6,283 bases of DNA, from positions 1 through 6,283 of the forward strand of contig CAUBQN010000087.1 in the NCBI GenBank assembly GCA_958438125.1, written 5' to 3'. Positions 1 to 5,933 of the stretch are shown here, one piece after another. The stretch is from an uncultured Collinsella sp. (GTDB lineage Bacteria > Actinomycetota > Coriobacteriia > Coriobacteriales > Coriobacteriaceae). A model generated the notes under the pieces. It was not told the DNA's origin. It ran no database searches and saw nothing but the letters and a program-made list of their open reading frames with translations. Every line of letters starts with the position of its first letter. Position 1 is the stretch's first letter. Made by a program: the position numbers and the translations under genes.

Positions 1-2
1 GT

Positions 3-116
3 GTCTCGCTGGTCCTCGGCTTCGCCTGCGGGATCGCTCGACTACCAAGCGCCCTGCCGGCACTCGCGGGTAGCCGACCAAAACCGCCTGAAGGGTCACA
101 TTTATCTGATAATTGA
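3..116 (+). CDS. Possible 3' end of an upstream membrane-protein gene (partial)
   Basis: Reading from base 3, the frame stays open from the window edge to a TGA at 114-116. It gives a hydrophobic stretch (VSLVLGFACGIARLPSALPA) followed by a short polar tail rich in Pro, Lys and Ser. That is how the last transmembrane helix and cytoplasmic tail of a membrane protein often look, and many third codon positions in the first half are G or C, as in the real genes of this window. No family can be named from about 37 residues. Another frame is also open over the same bases, from a GTG at position 1 to 279, but its peptide looks random and its putative start coincides with the window edge. The call is therefore tentative. 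Confidence 0.3.
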   Translation, partial: VSLVLGFACGIARLPSALPALAGSRPKPPEGSHLSDN

Positions 117-298
117 ATCCCCGGCGTTATGCCGCTCGCTGGCGTTGCCAAAACATCGGCTGCTACATGCCTTGGGCACTAGTGACCTTTGTGCTTGCTT
201 CGCCTTAACATCTGTAACGAGTTGCTTACGCATCTCCAGGGTTCTCCGTACTATCATGAATCAGATTGAAGAGAGATGATGATAGGGAGCGCCTATAC
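117..298 (+). promoter_or_regulatory. Leader region of the ABC exporter operon
   Basis: This gap precedes the exporter pair and should hold its promoter, but no convincing -35/-10 pair is visible. TATCAT at 252-257 is one mismatch from a consensus -10 box yet lacks a good -35 at proper spacing. Two symmetric sites could be regulator targets. One is the 8-bp palindrome CACTAGTG at 177-184, with flanking GG and CC extending the symmetry imperfectly. The other is TATCAT at 252-257 facing ATGATA at 279-284. Neither resembles the TetR palindrome found later in the window, so there is no sign that this regulator controls the exporter. No terminator for an upstream gene is evident. Confidence 0.3.
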
Positions 299-2155
299 AT
301 GATTGAGCTGCTCAGGCGTTTTGGTGGTAAGTTTCGCCGGTATATGGTGATTGGCCCTGCGTGCAAGTTAATCGAAGTGATCTTTGACCTGCTGACGCCG
401 CTGGTGATTGCCCAGATGATCGATAAAGGTATCGGTGCGCACGACGTGAGTGCCGTCGTCCGCTACGGCATGGTGCTCGCCGCCATGGCCGTGATCGGCA
501 TCTCGTTTACGCTCGTTTGCCAAAAGATGGCGGCGCTCACCTCGCAGGGCATGGGTACTGACATTCGCGGCGCACTCTACCAGCACATCAACAAGCTGAG
601 CTATGCCGAACTCGATTGCTTTGGCACGCCGTCGCTCATCACGCGCATTACCAACGACGTCAACCAGGTGCAGCTCGCCGTGGCGCTGGGCGTGCGTATG
701 CTCATCCGCTGGCCTTTCCTGGCGGTGGGTTCCATGGTTGCGGCCCTTGCCATCGACCTTAAGCTCGGCATGATCTTTTTGATTTGCACGCCCGCCATCG
801 GCCTGGTGTTTTGGCTTGTCATGGCGCGCTGCATCCCGTACTACAAGCAGCTGCAGGCAAAGCTCGATCGCATCGCGCTTATTTGCCGCGAGGGACTTTC
901 GGGCGCCCGCGTGGTCCGGGCGTTTGTGCGCGAGGACCACGAGCGCGAGCGTTTTGCCCAGGCGGCCGATGACCAGGCGCGTGTCGCAATCGCGGTGGGC
1001 AAGCTCTCGTCGATTCTCAACCCCGTCACGTTTTTGGTGATGAACCTGGGCGTGTGCGCCATCCTGTGGGTGGGCGGCATCCAGGTCAACGTGGGCGAGC
1101 TCACGCAGGGCCAGGTCATGGCGTTCGTCAACTACATGACGCAGACCCTGACCTCCATCGTGTATGTCGCCAACCTGGTCGTGGTCTTTACCAAGGCGAG
1201 CGCCAGTGCGTCGCGTCTCAACGAGGTGCTCAATTGCGTGCCGAGCATTACCGACGAGGGCAATCAGCCGGTCGCACTGCCCGAGCCGAGCGAACTGGCG
1301 GGTGGCGCTGTTTCGGTCCCGGCGCTGAGCTTTGACCATGCGAGTTTTTCGTTTGGCGCGGGCGCGGCAAATGCCGTGAGCGATGTGACGCTGGAGCTGC
1401 CGCTGGGCAAAACGCTTGGCATTATCGGCGGCACGGGCAGCGGTAAGTCGACGCTCGTCTCGCTTATCCCGCGCCTGTACGATGCGAGCACTGGCAGCGT
1501 GAGCGTGATGGGCGCCGACGTGCGCACCTGGCCGCTCGATCAGCTGCGCCACGTGGTCGCGACCGTTCCGCAGCGCGCGTCGCTCGTGAGCGGCACGATC
1601 CGCAGCAACCTAACCTGGCGCGACGAGTCGGCGACCGACGAGGAGCTTTGGGCGGCGCTCGATATGGCGCAGGCCAGCGAGTTCGTGCACAACAAGCCCC
1701 AGGGCCTCGACGCCCCGGTCGAGGCGGGCGGCAAGAACTTCAGCGGCGGACAACGTCAGCGCCTGACCATCGCACGTGCCCTGGTGGGCGCTCCGCAGGT
1801 TCTGATCATGGACGATTCCGCCTCGGCGCTCGACTTTAAGACCGACGCGGCGCTTCGCCATGCCATCCGCGAGCGCAGCGCACGCGGGGCCGCCGCGGGC
1901 GGACTCCCGCTGACCACGGTGATTGTGAGCCAGCGCGTCTCGACCGTGCGCGATGCCGACATGATCTGCGTGCTCGACCACGGCTCTGTCGCAGGCCTGG
2001 GCACGCACGATGAGCTGTACACGACCTGCCAGCTCTATCGCGAGATTTGCCAGTCGCAGCTGCGTCGCGAGGAGCTCGAGGGCCAGCAGGGGAACGCGAC
2101 GCCCGTGTCCGCCCCGATCGCCTCCGCATCCGTCTGCGCAAAGGAGGGCTGCTAA
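299..2155 (+). CDS. ABC exporter half-transporter, degenerate-site subunit (membrane domain + ATPase)
   Basis: A 618-residue inner-membrane protein of the multidrug/lipid-type exporter class, with the membrane domain (about residues 10-310) before the ATPase domain (about 340-590). A coupling-helix region is seen at 115-126 (ITRITNDVNQVQ). ATPase motifs: Phe352 where the A-loop aromatic sits, Walker A GGTGSGKS at 377-384 with Lys383, Q-loop Gln425, signature FSGGQ at 481-485, Walker B ending Asp505-Asp506, D-loop SALD at 509-512, and Gln545 replacing the H-loop His. Asp for the catalytic Glu and Gln for His mark the non-hydrolysing half of a heterodimeric exporter; the intact SGGQ should serve the partner's active site. 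ATG at 299 is chosen because AGGGAG (284-289) sits 9 bases upstream; an in-frame TTG at 266 lacks a ribosome site. The gene ends directly against its partner. Substrate unknown. Confidence 0.95.
   Translation: MIELLRRFGGKFRRYMVIGPACKLIEVIFDLLTPLVIAQMIDKGIGAHDVSAVVRYGMVLAAMAVIGISFTLVCQKMAALTSQGMGTDIRGALYQHINKLSYAELDCFGTPSLITRITNDVNQVQLAVALGVRMLIRWPFLAVGSMVAALAIDLKLGMIFLICTPAIGLVFWLVMARCIPYYKQLQAKLDRIALICREGLSGARVVRAFVREDHERERFAQAADDQARVAIAVGKLSSILNPVTFLVMNLGVCAILWVGGIQVNVGELTQGQVMAFVNYMTQTLTSIVYVANLVVVFTKASASASRLNEVLNCVPSITDEGNQPVALPEPSELAGGAVSVPALSFDHASFSFGAGAANAVSDVTLELPLGKTLGIIGGTGSGKSTLVSLIPRLYDASTGSVSVMGADVRTWPLDQLRHVVATVPQRASLVSGTIRSNLTWRDESATDEELWAALDMAQASEFVHNKPQGLDAPVEAGGKNFSGGQRQRLTIARALVGAPQVLIMDDSASALDFKTDAALRHAIRERSARGAAAGGLPLTTVIVSQRVSTVRDADMICVLDHGSVAGLGTHDELYTTCQLYREICQSQLRREELEGQQGNATPVSAPIASASVCAKEGC
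2141..2147 (+). promoter_or_regulatory. Ribosome binding site of the second exporter gene, inside the first gene
   Basis: AAGGAGG lies within the last codons of the first exporter gene, 8 bases before the ATG at 2156. The stop TAA (2153-2155) and the start ATG are immediately adjacent. This fixes the start of the second gene over the in-frame ATG at 2192, which has no such site, and suggests coupled translation giving similar amounts of both subunits. Confidence 0.9.
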
Positions 2156-4015
2156 ATGAATCCGTACACTTCTTCCGGCTCGGTCGCCACGATGACGGCC
2201 AACGTGTCCGGCAACGATAGCCTCAACGACCTGGGCGATGGCCCGCGCCAGCCCGGCGACCCCGAACGTTATCCCGTGGATGCGGTGACTCGCCGTCTGA
2301 TGGGCTATGTCCGTCCGCACTGCATTTCGTTTGTAGCGTCGTTTGTGAGTGCCGCCATCTCCGTGATTTTGCAGCTCTATACGCCTATTCTCATCGGCGA
2401 GGGCATCGACCTGATCGTCGCCGCCGGGCAGGTGGACTTCGACGCGCTACTGCCGCTTGTCACCAAGCTCGCGATTGTCGTCGTAGGTACCGCGGCTTTC
2501 CAGTGGCTGCAGGGCTATTGCGTCAACCGCCTGTCCTACGAGACGGTGCGCGACATGCGCGTGGAGGCGAGCGACAAGCTCAGCCGCATGCCGCTCAGCT
2601 TTATCGACAGCCACGCCCACGGCGACCTTATGAGCCGCGTGGTCAACGACGTCGACCAGGTGGGCGACGGTCTGCTACAGGGCTTTACCCAGCTTTTCAC
2701 CGGCGTTATCACCATCGTTGGCACGCTCGCGTTTATGCTCTCCATTAACCTGACCATGACGCTTGTGGTGGTGCTCGTCACGCCGCTTTCCATTTTTGCC
2801 GCTGGCGCCATCGCCAAGCTTTCCAACAAGAGCTTTACGGCCCAGCAGCGTATTCAGGGTCAGCTCGGTGGTCATATCGAGGAGTATGTGGGCGAGCAAA
2901 AGCTGGTTGATGCGTTTGCCTACGGCCCGAACGCCCAAGCGCGCTTTGACGCGCTCAACGCCGAGCTCTATGCGGCAGGTGAGCGCGCGCAGTTTATGGG
3001 TTCGCTCTCCAACCCCGGCACGCGCTTTATCAATAACATCATCTATGCCGTGGTGGCCGTGATTGGCTGCGTGGGCGTGATCACGGGCGTGCCCGCGGCA
3101 CTCACGGTGGGCGGCGTGCAGATCTTCCTGTCCTACGCCAACCAGTACACCAAGCCGTTCAACGAGGTCACCAACGTCATTACGCAGATCCAGACGGCGT
3201 ACGCCTCGGCACGCCGCATGTTTGCGCTGCTCGACGCGCGCGAGCAGGAGCCCGATGCGACGGGCGCCGTGGAACTTGCCGCCCCGCGTGGCGAGGTGAC
3301 CTTTGAGCACGTGGACTTTAGTTATGTGCCCGATCGCAAGCTGCTGCAGGATATCTGCATCGAGGCCAAACCCGGCGCGCGCTTTGCCCTGGTCGGCCCC
3401 ACGGGCTGCGGCAAGACAACGCTCATCAACCTGCTGCTGCGTTTTTACGATATTGATGCCGGACGCATCATGGTCGATGGCCGGTCTTCGCGTGACTACA
3501 CGCGCGCGAGCCTGCGCCGCGCCTTTGGCATGGTGCTGCAGGATACGTGGCTGTTCGAGGGCACGGTGGCGGAAAACATCGCCTACGGCTGTCCCGACGC
3601 CACGCGCGAGCAGGTTATCGAAGCTGCCAAGCGCGCGCATGCGCACAAGTTTATCGTGCAGCTGCCAGGCGGCTACGATACGGTCATCGGCGAGGACGGC
3701 GGCACGTTTAGCCAGGGTCAAAAACAGCTGCTGTGCATTGCGCGCGTTATGCTCACCGATCCGGCGATTCTGCTGCTGGACGAGGCAACGTCGAGCATCG
3801 ATACGCGTACCGAGCTGCAGGTGCAGGCGGCATTCGACGAGCTCATGGCCGGTCGCACAAGCTTTGTCGTGGCGCACCGCCTGAGCACCATCCGCAACGC
3901 CGACTGCATTCTGGTGATGCGCGACGGCCAAATTATCGAGCGCGGAACGCACGACGAGCTGCTAGCGGCAGGCGGCTTCTACGCCGAACTCTACCGCAGC
4001 CAGTTTGCCCAGTGA
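2156..4015 (+). CDS. ABC exporter half-transporter, catalytic-site subunit (membrane domain + ATPase)
   Basis: A 619-residue partner of the preceding protein. A polar N-terminal extension of about 40 residues precedes the membrane domain, with hydrophobic segments near 57-80, 100-122, 174-220 and 292-330. The coupling-helix motif LMSRVVNDVDQVG lies at 158-170. The ATPase domain has A-loop Tyr390, Walker A GPTGCGKT at 414-421 (Lys420), Q-loop Gln462, signature FSQGQ at 518-522, Walker B ILLLDE with Asp542 and catalytic Glu543, and H-loop His574. All hydrolytic residues are present; only the signature departs from consensus, with Gln for the first Gly. In heterodimeric exporters such a signature faces the partner's degenerate site, which is exactly what the first gene supplies. 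The pair therefore most likely forms one exporter at the cytoplasmic membrane. Substrate (drug, lipid or peptide) cannot be told from sequence alone. Confidence 0.96.
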   Translation: MNPYTSSGSVATMTANVSGNDSLNDLGDGPRQPGDPERYPVDAVTRRLMGYVRPHCISFVASFVSAAISVILQLYTPILIGEGIDLIVAAGQVDFDALLPLVTKLAIVVVGTAAFQWLQGYCVNRLSYETVRDMRVEASDKLSRMPLSFIDSHAHGDLMSRVVNDVDQVGDGLLQGFTQLFTGVITIVGTLAFMLSINLTMTLVVVLVTPLSIFAAGAIAKLSNKSFTAQQRIQGQLGGHIEEYVGEQKLVDAFAYGPNAQARFDALNAELYAAGERAQFMGSLSNPGTRFINNIIYAVVAVIGCVGVITGVPAALTVGGVQIFLSYANQYTKPFNEVTNVITQIQTAYASARRMFALLDAREQEPDATGAVELAAPRGEVTFEHVDFSYVPDRKLLQDICIEAKPGARFALVGPTGCGKTTLINLLLRFYDIDAGRIMVDGRSSRDYTRASLRRAFGMVLQDTWLFEGTVAENIAYGCPDATREQVIEAAKRAHAHKFIVQLPGGYDTVIGEDGGTFSQGQKQLLCIARVMLTDPAILLLDEATSSIDTRTELQVQAAFDELMAGRTSFVVAHRLSTIRNADCILVMRDGQIIERGTHDELLAAGGFYAELYRSQFAQ

Positions 4016-4090
4016 GCAAGCCCGTGGGGCAAATTAATCAGGTTTGTTTGTCCCATAGAGCGATCTTGTTATATAGCGTTTTACCAGCGC

Positions 4091-4182
4091 GTGAAACATT
4101 TTGACGATACTCCGTGACACAATTTGACGGCGTTTTGTGAAACAGTTTTTCGGCCATTCGTGCAACGTTCTGCGGCGGTTTC
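4091..4182. repeat. Four tandem 23-bp direct repeats
   Basis: Units begin at 4091, 4114, 4137 and 4160, a period of exactly 23 bases. Each starts GTG; an approximate consensus is GTGAAACA followed by nTTTGACGGC and then nTTTC. Nine of the 23 columns are identical in all four units. The first three agree pairwise at about 15-16 of 23 positions, and the fourth is more diverged. Since 23 is not a multiple of three, the periodicity is a DNA-level rather than a protein-level property. It fits a row of binding sites for one protein, roughly two helical turns apart. Such arrays are known for operators and for iterons of replication origins, but no replication gene is present here. Function unknown. 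Confidence 0.75.
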
Positions 4183-4222
4183 AATCCGAAGTACATACTG
4201 TTCGAAATCTGTCCAAAGATAT

Positions 4223-4247
4223 CGTCTGCGTCGCCAATCGACAGACG
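4223..4247. repeat. Inverted repeat upstream of the flavodoxin gene
   Basis: CGTCTG (4223-4228) faces CAGACG (4242-4247). Inside them TCG (4231-4233) faces CGA (4239-4241), giving a 9-bp stem with a 2-base bulge and a CCAAT loop. It lies just before the candidate promoter, so it could be an operator. With no T run it is not a terminator. Confidence 0.4.
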
Positions 4248-4251
4248 GTGG

Positions 4252-4279
4252 TTTACATCTGTCACGTTAGTACTAAGAT
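4252..4279 (+). promoter_or_regulatory. Candidate promoter of the flavodoxin gene
   Basis: TTTACA at 4252-4257 (5 of 6 matches to a sigma-70 -35 box) is followed after 16 bases by TAAGAT at 4274-4279 (4 of 6 to a -10 box). A transcript would begin near 4286 and carry a leader of about 50 bases. TCTAAT at 4285-4290 is an alternative -10 but has no good -35. The 23-bp array ends about 70 bases upstream, where an activator site would be expected. Confidence 0.3.
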
Positions 4280-4338
4280 ATTCATCTAATAAATTGCATT
4301 AGTGGCTTTAGTTTTGGGGGAAACGAGGCAACGTGACT

Positions 4339-4890
4339 ATGACGTGCTCTTTGGTGGTTAACAGCAAGAGCGGTAATACCAGGATGGTTTCGGGCGCGAT
4401 TAAGCGCGCTCTGCAGGCTGCGGGCGTTGAGTTTGTCCATGCCGCGGCGTTGAGCGACGATGCGGATGCAGATCAGGTTGCGCTCGAGGCGCAGGGCGCC
4501 TGCGCGGCCGACATGGTGCTCGTCGGTTTTTGGTGCGACAAGGGCGCGTGCACGCCTTCGGTCGCGGCGTTGCTCTCCGCCTTGCACGGCAAGCGCGTGT
4601 TCCTGTTTGGCACCTGCGGCTTTGGCGCCGATCAGAGCTATTACCAGCAGATTATCGATCGCGTGACCTCCAATTTGGCCAATGATGCCGAGCTTGCGGG
4701 CTGGGCGATGTGCCAGGGCAAGATGGGTCCCGCGGTTAAGCAGCGCTATGAGGCAATGCTCGAACAAGATCCCGACAACGCCCGATTTAAGATGCTGCTC
4801 GACAACTGGGTTGCCGCGAAGGACCATCCCACCAAGGAAGATATGGATAACATGGCGGCGGCGGCCAAGAAGGCCGTGCTGGGAGAGTAG
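4339..4890 (+). CDS. Flavodoxin-family protein (short-chain, Flavodoxin_3-like)
   Basis: A 183-residue soluble protein with the flavodoxin fold, expected to bind FMN and shuttle electrons in the cytoplasm. The N-terminal strand runs into NSKSGNT (residues 8-14), the loop that holds the FMN phosphate. GFWCDKG at 63-69, the strand-turn VFLFGTCGFG at 87-96 and CQGKMG at 125-130 match my recollection of the Flavodoxin_3 family (PF12641); this is from memory, not a search. Six cysteines are scattered in the sequence but form no iron-sulfur motif. GAGG at 4325-4328 lies 10 bases before ATG 4339; the in-frame GTG at 4333 would leave only 4 bases, so ATG is preferred. It is flanked by its own possible promoter and a strong terminator, so it is probably monocistronic. 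The redox partner is not in the window. Confidence 0.85.
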   Translation: MTCSLVVNSKSGNTRMVSGAIKRALQAAGVEFVHAAALSDDADADQVALEAQGACAADMVLVGFWCDKGACTPSVAALLSALHGKRVFLFGTCGFGADQSYYQQIIDRVTSNLANDAELAGWAMCQGKMGPAVKQRYEAMLEQDPDNARFKMLLDNWVAAKDHPTKEDMDNMAAAAKKAVLGE

Positions 4891-4931
4891 CTTGCTGCTC
4901 GTGGTGTCGAGCGCTCCATAGTACAAGTGTG

Positions 4932-4958
4932 AAAGCCTCGAAATTCTCGAGGCTTTTT
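4932..4958 (+). terminator. Intrinsic terminator after the flavodoxin gene
   Basis: AGCCTCGA (4934-4941) and TCGAGGCT (4947-4954) form a perfect 8-bp stem with loop AATTC, extended by two outer A-T pairs. A T run follows (4954-4958). It lies about 40 bases after the flavodoxin stop and separates that gene from the regulator gene. Confidence 0.88.
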
Positions 4959-4959
4959 C

Positions 4960-4987
4960 TTGGCACAAGGTTGCGTCGTGGCAAAAT
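4960..4987 (+). promoter_or_regulatory. Candidate promoter of the TetR-type regulator
   Basis: TTGGCA at 4960-4965 (5 of 6 to the -35 consensus) is followed after 16 bases by CAAAAT at 4982-4987 (4 of 6 to the -10). The -10 overlaps the start of the palindrome at 4986-5000, so a bound repressor would block RNA polymerase. The pair is suggestive only. Confidence 0.4.
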
Positions 4988-5000
4988 GAACATTGTTCAT
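4986..5000. promoter_or_regulatory. Probable TetR operator (perfect palindrome)
   Basis: ATGAACA, one central T, then TGTTCAT: a perfect 7+1+7 palindrome only 3 bases before the ribosome site of the regulator gene. The position is typical for autoregulation by TetR-family repressors. A near copy (12 of 15 bases the same) sits downstream of the gene at 5612-5626, which supports its being a true protein site. Confidence 0.75.
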
Positions 5001-5015
5001 ATTGGAGGTGAGGGC

Positions 5016-5573
5016 ATGAATAACACAGCGACGTCTAAGGAGGAAATCCTGAAGACGAGCCGTAAGCTCATCCAGGAAAACGGTTGGACCGGCGTCAACA
5101 TTCGCTCGGTTGCCGCGGCATGCGGCGTGTCGGTCGGATGCATCTACAACTACTTTGATTCTAAGACAGCGCTCGTGGGCGCGACCGTGGCAAGCGTGTG
5201 GGGCGACATTTTCCATCACCCCGATGACGAGGCCGTCTTGGACGATGCACTCGAGTGCATTCGCTGGATGTATCGCCAGATGGAGTACGGCTGCCAAACG
5301 TATCCGGGCTTCTTTACGCATCACTCGCTGAGTTTTATGCAGCAAGACACTGCGGATGGCAAGCGCCGCATGCATCATGCCTGGCAGCATATCCTCGATC
5401 AGCTTTGTATGGTGCTCAGGCGCGACCCTCGGGTGCGCCCGGATGCCTTTACCGATCAGTTTTCTGTCGAGCAATTTGCCGAGGTCCTGTTCTCGCTCAT
5501 GCTCTCTGCCGTGATCCGGCAAGACTTTGATCCGAGTGCCGTGCTCGAGATTACGCGCCGAACCCTCTACTAA
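5016..5573 (+). CDS. TetR/AcrR-family transcriptional regulator
   Basis: A 185-residue DNA-binding repressor of normal TetR-family length. The N-terminal domain shows helix 1 at about 8-22 (EEILKTSRKLIQENGW) and a helix-turn-helix at about 29-48: IRSVAAACGVSVGCIYNYFD, then SKTAL. This ends in the Y-x-Y-F-x-S-K signature of the family. The C-terminal two thirds are helical and variable, and would bind an unknown ligand and form the dimer. ATG 5016 is preferred because GGAGG (5004-5008) sits 7 bases upstream; the open frame runs back to about 4929 but crosses the terminator and operator. A perfect palindrome just upstream suggests autorepression. Many relatives control an adjacent exporter. The exporter here lies upstream with another gene in between and lacks the palindrome, so it is not an obvious target. 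Confidence 0.93.
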   Translation: MNNTATSKEEILKTSRKLIQENGWTGVNIRSVAAACGVSVGCIYNYFDSKTALVGATVASVWGDIFHHPDDEAVLDDALECIRWMYRQMEYGCQTYPGFFTHHSLSFMQQDTADGKRRMHHAWQHILDQLCMVLRRDPRVRPDAFTDQFSVEQFAEVLFSLMLSAVIRQDFDPSAVLEITRRTLY

Positions 5574-5576
5574 CGG

Positions 5577-5600
5577 TCCCCGCGCAAGGCGGTGATTTTT
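5577..5600 (+). terminator. Possible intrinsic terminator after the TetR gene
   Basis: TCCCCGC (5577-5583) and GCGGTGA (5589-5595) pair with one mismatch around the loop GCAAG, and five Ts follow (5596-5600). It starts four bases after the stop codon. The stem is short and imperfect, so termination may be partial. Confidence 0.5.
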
Positions 5601-5611
5601 ACGGCAAGAAA

Positions 5612-5626
5612 GTGAACAGAGTTCAT
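5612..5626. promoter_or_regulatory. Second probable TetR operator
   Basis: TGAAC (5613-5617), AGA, GTTCA (5621-5625). The 15-base site differs from the palindrome at 4986-5000 in only three positions. Similarity continues on both sides: GGCAA upstream and GGAGGTGA downstream in both places, so the whole operator-to-ribosome-site module looks duplicated. It points to a second regulated transcript starting here. Confidence 0.65.
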
Positions 5627-5629
5627 GTT

Positions 5630-5640
5630 AAGGAGGTGAT
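5630..5640 (+). promoter_or_regulatory. Orphan Shine-Dalgarno sequence
   Basis: AAGGAGGTGAT is complementary over 11 bases to the usual 3' end of bacterial 16S rRNA, about as strong as such a site can be. No start codon lies 5-10 bases after AGGAGG. The only ATG (5639) is 2 bases away and opens a 59-codon frame (to 5818) that runs through two copies of a DNA repeat in different frames. The intended gene seems to be missing, or the site has another role. Confidence 0.6.
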
Positions 5641-5689
5641 GCCCGGCGTTCGGTGTGCTTGCGACGCCTGCCCGACGGCGGAATATAAG

Positions 5690-5711
5690 GTTCCCTGCTC
5701 TACAGTCCTGC
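5690..5711. repeat. 22-bp direct repeat, copy 1
   Basis: This copy begins GTTCCCTGCTCTACAG and ends TCCTGC. It is identical over 22 bases to 5776-5797, 86 bases further on. The flanks are also loosely similar, for example CGACGGCGG before this copy and GGGCGGCGG before the other, so the true unit is probably about 60 bases with decayed edges. Confidence 0.85.
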
Positions 5712-5775
5712 TCGCACGGAGAGCACATCGGACCCATCTTCTAAACGCAACGCCCTCCCGGGCGGCGGGCACGAA

Positions 5776-5797
5776 GTTCCCTGCTCTACAGTCCTGC
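5776..5797. repeat. 22-bp direct repeat, copy 2
   Basis: Exact second copy of 5690-5711. Its first four bases are also the inner end of the 29-bp inverted repeat (5751-5779), so the two repeat systems interlock. The two copies fall in different frames of the only open plus-strand reading frame here, which argues against a protein repeat. Confidence 0.85.
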
Positions 5798-5834
5798 GCA
5801 AGACGAAGGCCACATTAAGTGGCCTTCTTTGCGT
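5796..5834 (+). terminator. Hairpin inside the inverted repeat, possible terminator
   Basis: GAAGGCCAC (5805-5813) and GTGGCCTTC (5819-5827) form a perfect 9-bp stem with loop ATTAA. Beyond a 2-base bulge the stem continues with GCGCAAG (5796-5802) against TTTGCGT (5828-5834). TTCTTT at 5825-5830 could act as a weak U tract. It could end a transcript started at the second operator, or be the tip of the larger structure. Confidence 0.5.
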
Positions 5835-5933
5835 GCGGAACTCGCGATGAACTTCGTGCCCGCCGCCCGGGAGGGCGCCCCTTTATTGATGGAAGGCCTA
5901 ATTGGCTGATAGTTCCATGCCCCGATGCGTTCA

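Larger units (their letters stand above)
4016..4338. other. AT-rich intergenic region between exporter operon and flavodoxin gene
   Basis: About 320 bases without a convincing gene and visibly richer in A and T than the flanks. It contains a 23-bp tandem repeat array (4091-4182), an inverted repeat (4223-4247) and a candidate promoter (4252-4279), each listed separately. No good intrinsic terminator for the exporter operon is seen: the only candidate, a 4-bp stem at 4020-4030, has no following T run. A minus-strand reading frame at 4038-4265 crosses the repeats but has a GTG start without ribosome site and is judged non-coding. Confidence 0.7.
5751..5877. repeat. Perfect 29-bp inverted repeat enclosing a hairpin
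   Basis: The left arm 5751-5779 (starting CGCCCTCCCGGGCGG) and right arm 5849-5877 (ending CCGCCCGGGAGGGCG) are exact reverse complements over 29 bases. The enclosed 69 bases contain copy 2 of the 22-bp repeat and a 9-bp hairpin. As RNA or single-stranded DNA it would form one long GC-rich stem. No transposase and no clear target-site duplication flank it (ACGCAA on the left, CCCCTT on the right). It may be a miniature inverted-repeat or REP-like element, or two inverted copies of a dispersed repeat. Confidence 0.85.

Noticed and set aside
1..279. Plus-strand 92-codon open frame from a GTG at the window edge
   Set aside because: Its peptide shows no domain-like pattern, there is no ribosome site in view, and another frame gives a more protein-like membrane tail over the first 116 bases.
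368..1552. Long minus-strand open frame opposite the first exporter gene
   Set aside because: It is the antisense of a well-supported ABC exporter; the His/Arg/Ala-rich translation is typical of antisense of high-GC coding sequence.
2675..3952. Long minus-strand open frame opposite the second exporter gene
   Set aside because: Same reason: antisense to clear ATPase motifs, with no recognisable protein pattern.
4020..4030. GCCC-GTG-GGGC hairpin as terminator of the exporter operon
   Set aside because: The stem is only 4 bp and no T run follows.
4091..4144. GTGAAACA motifs as parS partition sites
   Set aside because: They match only half of the parS palindrome (TGTTTCACGTGAAACA) and are arranged as direct, not inverted, copies.
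4038..4265. Minus-strand 75-codon frame in the intergenic gap
   Set aside because: The peptide looks less random than most, but it starts at a GTG with no ribosome site and passes through 23-bp repeats that are out of codon phase. Non-coding is more likely.
5612..5818. Plus-strand small protein starting at GTG 5612 or ATG 5639
   Set aside because: GTG 5612 lies inside the operator with no ribosome site. ATG 5639 is only 2 bases from the Shine-Dalgarno. The 22-bp repeat occurs twice in different frames, so protein selection is unlikely.
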